From: Allodiplogaster sudhausi
Lineage: Eukaryota > Nematoda > Chromadorea > Rhabditida > Diplogasteridae
Assembly (NCBI GenBank): GCA_945643635.1
Contig: CALZFC010000016.1
Span: 5,507,501 to 5,571,500, forward strand
Length of the DNA: 64,000 nt
Reading direction: 5' to 3'
Shown: positions 58,833 through 64,000 of the stretch, piece by piece
Numbering within the stretch: position 1 is the first letter of the stretch
How the letters are laid out: each line of letters starts with the position of its first letter
Translations under genes and position numbers: made by a program
Notes under the pieces: generated by a model
The model's input: only the letters and a program-made list of their open reading frames with translations
The model's database searches: none
Told to the model about the DNA's origin: nothing

Positions 58833-61651
58833 ACGTCGTCGTGGAGGAAGTTGTCGTAGTAGTCGGAGCGCCTGAAATTTATTCAGATTTAAATTTTCCG
58901 CGCATTCTTCACCCTACAACTAGGCACACTCTCTCATTCTCGCGTGCTATTTCGCAAACCCGCTCGTTGACTATGACAAGAACACAAGCACACGAATGAG
59001 GGCGCTGTGCGGCAATTTGAAATCTCACATACCGTATTTTCTCTATTAGTACCCCCCCCCTTTATTAGAACCCCCCCCCTCTAATAGTACCACCCTCTGA
59101 TAAAGCCATTGAAAAATAGAACCCCTCCCTCTAGTAGAACCCCCCCCCCCCTCCCTCCAATAGTGCCCCCCCCCCTAACAGCCTAATATCTCAGCTCGAG
59201 ACGTACCTCGAATGGATCCTGGAGGCATGGGATGCTCTCTCCAATGAACTGATTGCAAATTTATTCAAAATATGTTATAAATGGATATTCCAGTCATGAT
59301 TCGTATGAATTCGAGCTATGATTCTTCTTTTTTTTGAGAAGACAATGTTGTTATCAAACTTTTAGTGTATCACATTGAAAAATAGAACCCCTCCCTCCAG
59401 TAGAACCCCTCCCTCTAATAGTGCCCCCCTCTCGCAAGGGTATTGAAAAATAGAACCCCCGGGGGTACTAATAGAGAAAATACGGTAATTTATTCCTTGA
59501 TCGCACTTCTTTAATCTCCAACTAGTAACTGATTACTATATGTAGATGTGTATTTATATATTTTGATTTCGATGCTGCATCTAAAATCGTATGCGTGCCT
59601 CTCTTTATTTATTTTTTTTTAACGAAAAAAGTTGAACCTGAACATGTGACCGAATTGTACTCCATCTGAAAGCTCGGATCGCTGTTATTATAGCCTGCAA
59701 AAAGACGTTGTTTGTGTTATACGAAGTAAATTACTTACTGGTTAGAATTTAATAATTTTGCTATCATTTCGTAAACACCTCCTATTTTCGCCCTGTTTAT
59801 ATATGCATATGTACAGTACCGCCAAAAAGTCTATGAACTTTTGGTTTTTCATTCATAATTTCCTTCAAGCTGTATGAAATTTACTGAAATTTTCAGAGTT
59901 GCTTCTTTGTAATAATAGATCTTCAGTAGTAGAATATTGGTTTAATTGATACACTACAGAGCGAAATAAAAATCAATAACTCAAATTACCCAGGTTGCAC
60001 ATTTAGGCGTGCTGGACAAAATGGATTATTTCTTTGATATTCGGCTAGTTTTTTATTGGATAAATGGTTGAGATGTATTCTAGAACAATTCTGCGATAAC
60101 ATTTTGGTCTAGTTGCTACTTAATCACATGTTTTTACATGTGGTCAGCCCCCAGTACCCGATCCATGCAGGCGGCCTGAGATGCAGAAGGTTCAGGAGGA
60201 TAAAGTCGATCTTTTACTGCAATATGTATAGTAATGATGATGTCCATATACTCGGAGGTGATCATTGAACTAATTCAGACAGTTACTCGATCTGTGGAAA
60301 TAAGATGCTAACTATTTATTCACACTCTGGTGGCCTCATAAAGCCAGGCAAGAAATAATCCAAAATAACATGTAAAAGTCTATTAACTATCACTTGAGAC
60401 AGGCAAAACCGTTTTTGAAAATCAGACTCCCGAGTAGAATCACTTTACGTTGGTCCTGACCGCGGGCGAAAGTTGGTCACGGTGGTCATCGCGTGCTCAA
60501 ACAGTTAGAATGTAATTTGCGCAGCCCTAGTAACCATGTGAATAAGTTCGATCATGCTCTGCGAACATATGGACATCATGATTACTATACATATTGCAGT
60601 AAAAGATCAACTTTATCCTCCTGAACCTTCTGCATCTCAGGATGCCTGCATGGATCGGGTACTGAGGGCTGACCACATGTAAAAACATGTGATTAAGTAG
60701 CGACTAGACCAAAAAGTTATCGCAGAGATGTTCTAGAATACATCTCAACCATTTATCCAATAAAAAACTGCCGAATATCAAAGAAATAATCGATTTTGTC
60801 CAGAACGCCTAAATGTGCAATCAAGGTAATTTGAGTTATTGATTTTTATTTCGCTCTGTAGTGGATCAATGAATCCAATATACTATTACTGAAGATCTAT
60901 TATTACAAAGAAGCAACTCTGAAAATTTCATTCAATTTCATAGAGTTTGAAGGAAATTATGAATGAAAAACCAAAAGTTCATAGACTTTTTGGCGGTACT
61001 GTATGTTAAGTGTTAAAAAATATATTTTGTTTATTTTCATTGCTAGGAAATTTTATTTTTTTCCTATTCAAGGATTCCCTTCGTAGTACTGACCGAAAGC
61101 AGCCCAGCCGAATTCACCCGTATTTACATCTTGAGTACATTTAAAGTCGTCAGTAATGCTGCCAGCTCCAGAGCCAGGCTGATTCCACACCTAGAAATAG
61201 CAGAGAGGGTCATCATTGGCGGTAAAAAAATGATCGGCGGTAAATTCAAATCTGCTTAGCAATCCTTTTTGGCTCTCGGACTGTCAACGTAATGCTCAGA
61301 TATTGCAAGTAACAAACATCACAAGATATCGCTTGCCTTTGATTTAATAAAATCGGAGAACCGTTTATTCCTCGCAATTTCCTAGTTATCTCTCGCTCCC
61401 TAACACACTCTCTCTCCCCTCTCTCGTCTCTCTGTCTCGCTCTCTATTTCTTTCTCTATCACCTTCAATCAATCAGTTAAATAAATAAATAGCTAACAAA
61501 TAAAAATAATAAAATACTGAAATCCCTGACATTCGCCTGGTCGCCGTTCTTGAGCGGAACATCCATGGACATTGGATTGTAGCCTGAGCATACAACGGTC
61601 ATTGTGCACGGGCCGGCGTTGTAGGTCGTGGACACGTCGGCGTACTGAAGA

Positions 61652-61687
<36 letters not shown>

Positions 61688-62478
61688 TGAGAGAGAGAGG
61701 TGAGGGAGAGAGTAGTGTTGAGAGATAGCGAAAGCGAGGGAAATAAAGGGGATGTGAGAGACAAAGAGAGGGTCTGAGAGACAGGGGGAGAAAGGGGGTG
61801 CGAGAGAGAGAGAAAGAAGGAGAGAGCGAGAGAGAGGGAAAGAGAGAGCAATAGAAAGTGGGAGATGTAGCGTAAGAGAGAATAGATTCTGGCATTTTGC
61901 CAGCAAAAAGGGGGGGAGGGCGTGGCTTATTGTTAGAAAAGTTTTGAGCTAGAGGACCGGTTGCTTTACTGACCACTGCGCCGTCTCCGGGAGGAAGTGT
62001 ATTCTCCGCCATGCTGATCCCACTGCAGTCACATTGCGCATCTGCAATTGAGAGAGAGAGAGAGAGATAGAGATAGAGAGAAAGTCTAAGAGGAAGAGGG
62101 AGTGAGTGTGTAAGAGAAAGAGGGACAGATAGAGTAAGCGAAAGACAGATAGAGAGAGAGAGTAAGAGATAAAGAGACAGATAGTGTATGAGAAAGAGAT
62201 ACAGATAGTGTAAGAGTAAGTGAGACAGATAGAGTAAAAGAAAGAGAGACAGAGAGGAAGATAAAGAGACATAGTGGGTTGAAGAGCTAGGAATAGGGGA
62301 AGAGAAGAATTTCGTTCGAGAAGACGATAGAACCATTTGCTGCATCCTACTTACCTGCAATATACGCGCAACTTGCGAATGCGAGCGCGGCGAGAAGCAA
62401 CGCGGTCGCACTGCGTGTCGCAGGGCGATGGCTCGACGAGAGAGCCATTCTATGTGTTACCTTAAGCGTTGAGGACAT
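58833..62478 (-). CDS. C6-domain protein with Thr-rich stalk
   Basis: Minus exons: 62478-62355, 62041-61974 (68 nt), 61644-61531 (114), 61190-61094 (97), 59694-59638 (57) and 58871-58833 (39); phases 1,0,0,1,1,1. Signal peptide SATALLLAALAFASCAYIA, with the inner ATG at 62448 as an alternative start. Mature part AQCDCSGISMAENTLPPGDG, then PCTMTVVCSGYNPMSMDV, SITDDFKCTQDV ending FGWAAF, and EYNSVTCSG, then APTTTTTSSTTTT. Intron 4 has grown to 1.4 kb by insertion of a Tc1-type foldback; intron 5 holds a pogo-like MITE. No lesion in the coding exons. As in the 55004 gene, the stalk exon ends at a donor and the final exon is not identified. Probably a secreted or surface protein of the same tandem family. 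Confidence 0.75.
59030..59487 (+). mobile_element. Pogo-like MITE, copy 3, most complete
   Basis: TA, then ccgtattttctctattag at 59032, and the inverse ctaatagagaaaatacgg ending at 59485, then TA: a 454-bp element with at least 18-bp perfect ends. Arms are C-rich tandem repeats of a tagaacccctccctcta unit. The centre (59195-59300) translates on plus to ISQLETYLEWILEAWDAL, then NELIAN-FKIC, the end of a pogo/Tigger-type transposase. Lies inside intron 5 of the minus-strand C6 gene. Confidence 0.8.
59812..61003. mobile_element. Tc1-like foldback element, full length
   Basis: 1188 bp (59814-61001) flanked by TA. Ends cagtaccgccaaaaagtc / gactttttggcggtactg, then acttttggtttttcat. Arms of about 450 bp (59814-60265 and 60550-61001) are near-perfect inverted copies around a roughly 285-bp centre. 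No transposase frame. It sits in intron 4 of the minus-strand C6 gene. A hairpin this long would fold back in the transcript. Confidence 0.88.
61650..61885. repeat. GA tract in intron 2 of the 58833 gene
   Basis: GA on plus, CT on the coding strand, ending directly at the exon 3 acceptor (cttcttcag). Confidence 0.85.
62048..62275. repeat. GA tract in intron 1 of the 58833 gene
   Basis: GA on plus, CT on the coding strand, ending directly at the exon 2 acceptor (aattgcag). Confidence 0.85.
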
Positions 62479-62756
62479 GTCGGTCACTGCCCGAGAGTTC
62501 CTCTAATGGTAAGCATCTTATCTTTTGCAATAAGAAAAATAGAATAAAAACCACGCACCAAATTTTTAGGATAAGCGTTGAATAGAATAACTTTAAGATT
62601 TAAAATATTTCACTGAATTAAAGAAATCGACAGCGAAAGTTCTCGCTTCGTGAATTCTGCGTTCAGGGCTTGGCTTTTAAAGGAAGATCTTCATATTTAC
62701 CCGCTTGGTGATGTGGGTGATCTGTTTTGTTCGTGGTGGCGAAGAGTCCAGATACA

Positions 62757-62792
<36 letters not shown>

Positions 62793-63250
62793 AGAGAGAA
62801 AGAAAGAGAGTGAGGCAGAGAGAGAGAGAAAGAGAGAGAGAGGCAGAGAGAGAGGTAAAGAAATGAATAGAAAGGTAAAGGGAGAGAGATAGAGAGAGAG
62901 AGAAATGAAGAGTGAGAGAGAGATTGAGATAAAGAAAGGTCGCAGAGTTTGAGAGAAAAATTAAGAAGATGGAAATTATTCGGTGCTTTTGTTGATTGCT
63001 CACCTGTCACTTCGTACGAACGCACCAAACCATTGTTATTGCCAACTCGACAATTCATGGTCAGGTGGATGGATAATGGCAGAAGGAGAGAGAGAGAGAG
63101 AGACTGAGAGAGAGAAAGAGAGCCAGAGCGAACCAGAGAGAGAAAGAGAGGGAGATAGAGAAAAATTAACAGAGAGAGAGAGCGAGAGAGAGCGAGTTAG
63201 AGAAATCTAGCGGAGTGGAAGTTCAAGAGGGAAAAGATCAAGTGATTCTG
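62479..63250. promoter_or_regulatory. Upstream region of the 58833 gene with GA tracts
   Basis: Carries the conserved block seen at 56750-56860, including cttttaaagg at about 62685, and GA tracts at 62755-62935 and 63088-63205. Confidence 0.45.
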
Positions 63251-63491
63251 TGTGGATTACCCACCTGTTTGCACCAAACTTTGCCAACGTGTAGTGGCAC
63301 CCGAAGTTGATGGATAAGGGCAGAGGGAGAGATAGAGAGATGGAAAGGCAGAGAGAGATAGAGAGATAGAAAGAGAGAGAGAGAAAGAGAGACGGCGAGA
63401 GAGGGATGGCAGAGAGAGACTGAGAAAGTGAGTAAGAGAGAAAGAGAGAAAGGGAGAGATGGCAAGAGAGGCAGAGGGAGAAAGAGAGCAT

Positions 63492-63531
<40 letters not shown>

Positions 63532-63865
63532 TTTCGAATAGAAGAGTCTGACATAGGAGGATCATTCTGCACCTTCCCGGCTTCAGAAGTGCGAACTGTT
63601 GTTTCAAAAGCGAACAAACCGCTGTGTGGATTACCCACCTGTTTGCACCAAACTTTGCCAACGTGTAGTGGCACCCGAAGTTGATGGATAAGGGCAGAGG
63701 GAGAGATAGAGAGATGGAAAGGCAGAGAGAGATAGAGAGATAGAAAGAGAGAGAGAGAAAGAGAGACGGCGAGAGAGGGATGGCAGAGAGAGACTGAGAA
63801 AGTGAGTAAGAGAGAAAGAGAGAAAGGGAGAGATGGCAAGAGAGGCAGAGGGAGAAAGAGAGCAT

Positions 63866-63903
<38 letters not shown>

Positions 63904-64000
63904 TTTCGAATAGAAGAGTCTGACATAGGAGGATCATTCTGCACCTTCCCGGCTTCAGAAGTGCGAACTGTTGTTTCAAAAGCGAACAAACCGCTGTGTG
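63251..64000. repeat. 374-bp tandem repeat running off the window
   Basis: 63251-63624 is repeated at 63625-63998 with no difference that I could see, including its GA microsatellite, and a third copy starts at 63999. Each unit holds ttacccacctgtttgcacc, a GA tract, and caccttcccggcttcagaag. Repeat number cannot be judged from this window. Confidence 0.9.

Noticed and set aside
7500..61500. Possible CRISPR-like array from regularly spaced repeats
   Set aside because: The sequence is eukaryotic (introns, LTR and LINE elements). The repeats are microsatellites or transposons without unique spacers.
63207..63989. 260-codon frames on minus at the right edge
   Set aside because: They run through the 374-bp tandem repeat and its microsatellites; the frames exist only because the repeat lacks stops.
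1..64000. tRNA, rRNA or other structured RNA genes
   Set aside because: No cloverleaf, box A/B pair or rRNA-like segment was recognised by eye; a covariance-model scan would be decisive.

Overview
The window looks like a piece of a nematode nuclear genome, probably a rhabditid-like chromadorean; the species cannot be named from sequence alone. The reasons are an intact serpentine 7TM chemoreceptor gene of the Srh/Sri type, at least four genes for small secreted six-cysteine (C6/DUF281-like) proteins, a VWA/EGF protein of nematode type, introns as short as 41-47 nt, and a Ty3/gypsy element of the kind common in nematodes. The sequence is AT-rich, intron-rich and full of GA/CT microsatellites. 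All exon models were built by eye from reading frame, splice sites and comparison between paralogous copies.

Layout. 1-18.6 kb is almost gene-free: diverged dispersed repeats in both orientations, a hAT-type MITE with an 8-bp target duplication, a pogo-type MITE, an 850-bp higher-order GA array, a 5'-truncated LINE, and three exon-like islands. 18.7-21.4 kb holds a VWA/EGF gene with several frame inconsistencies. 22.4-26.6 kb holds two small secreted-protein genes on opposite strands, separated by a nested hAT MITE. 28.2-35.2 kb holds an intact seven-exon chemoreceptor, two halves of a second receptor on opposite strands, and an unrecognised four-exon gene between the halves. 35.2-56.6 kb holds two copies of a convergent gene pair (C6-7TM on plus, C6 on minus). 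The left copy is ruined and was hit by a gypsy element (41.36-46.88 kb), and its edge lies in a near-perfect 1.86-kb tandem duplication. The right copy is well preserved. 58.8-62.5 kb holds another C6 gene, followed by tandem upstream sequence and a 374-bp tandem repeat that runs off the window.

The most interesting candidate is at 47,476-53,780. Six exons encode a signal peptide, a C6 domain and a Thr-rich stalk. The stalk exon is in phase with the first of eight exons encoding an Srh-like seven-transmembrane receptor. If they are one transcript, this is a chemoreceptor with a cysteine-knot-like ectodomain, an architecture I do not know from the serpentine families. A decayed duplicate at 36.3-37.7 kb keeps the same order. 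Against this, one TM6 exon lacks a visible acceptor, and the C6 part could end at a separate terminal exon.
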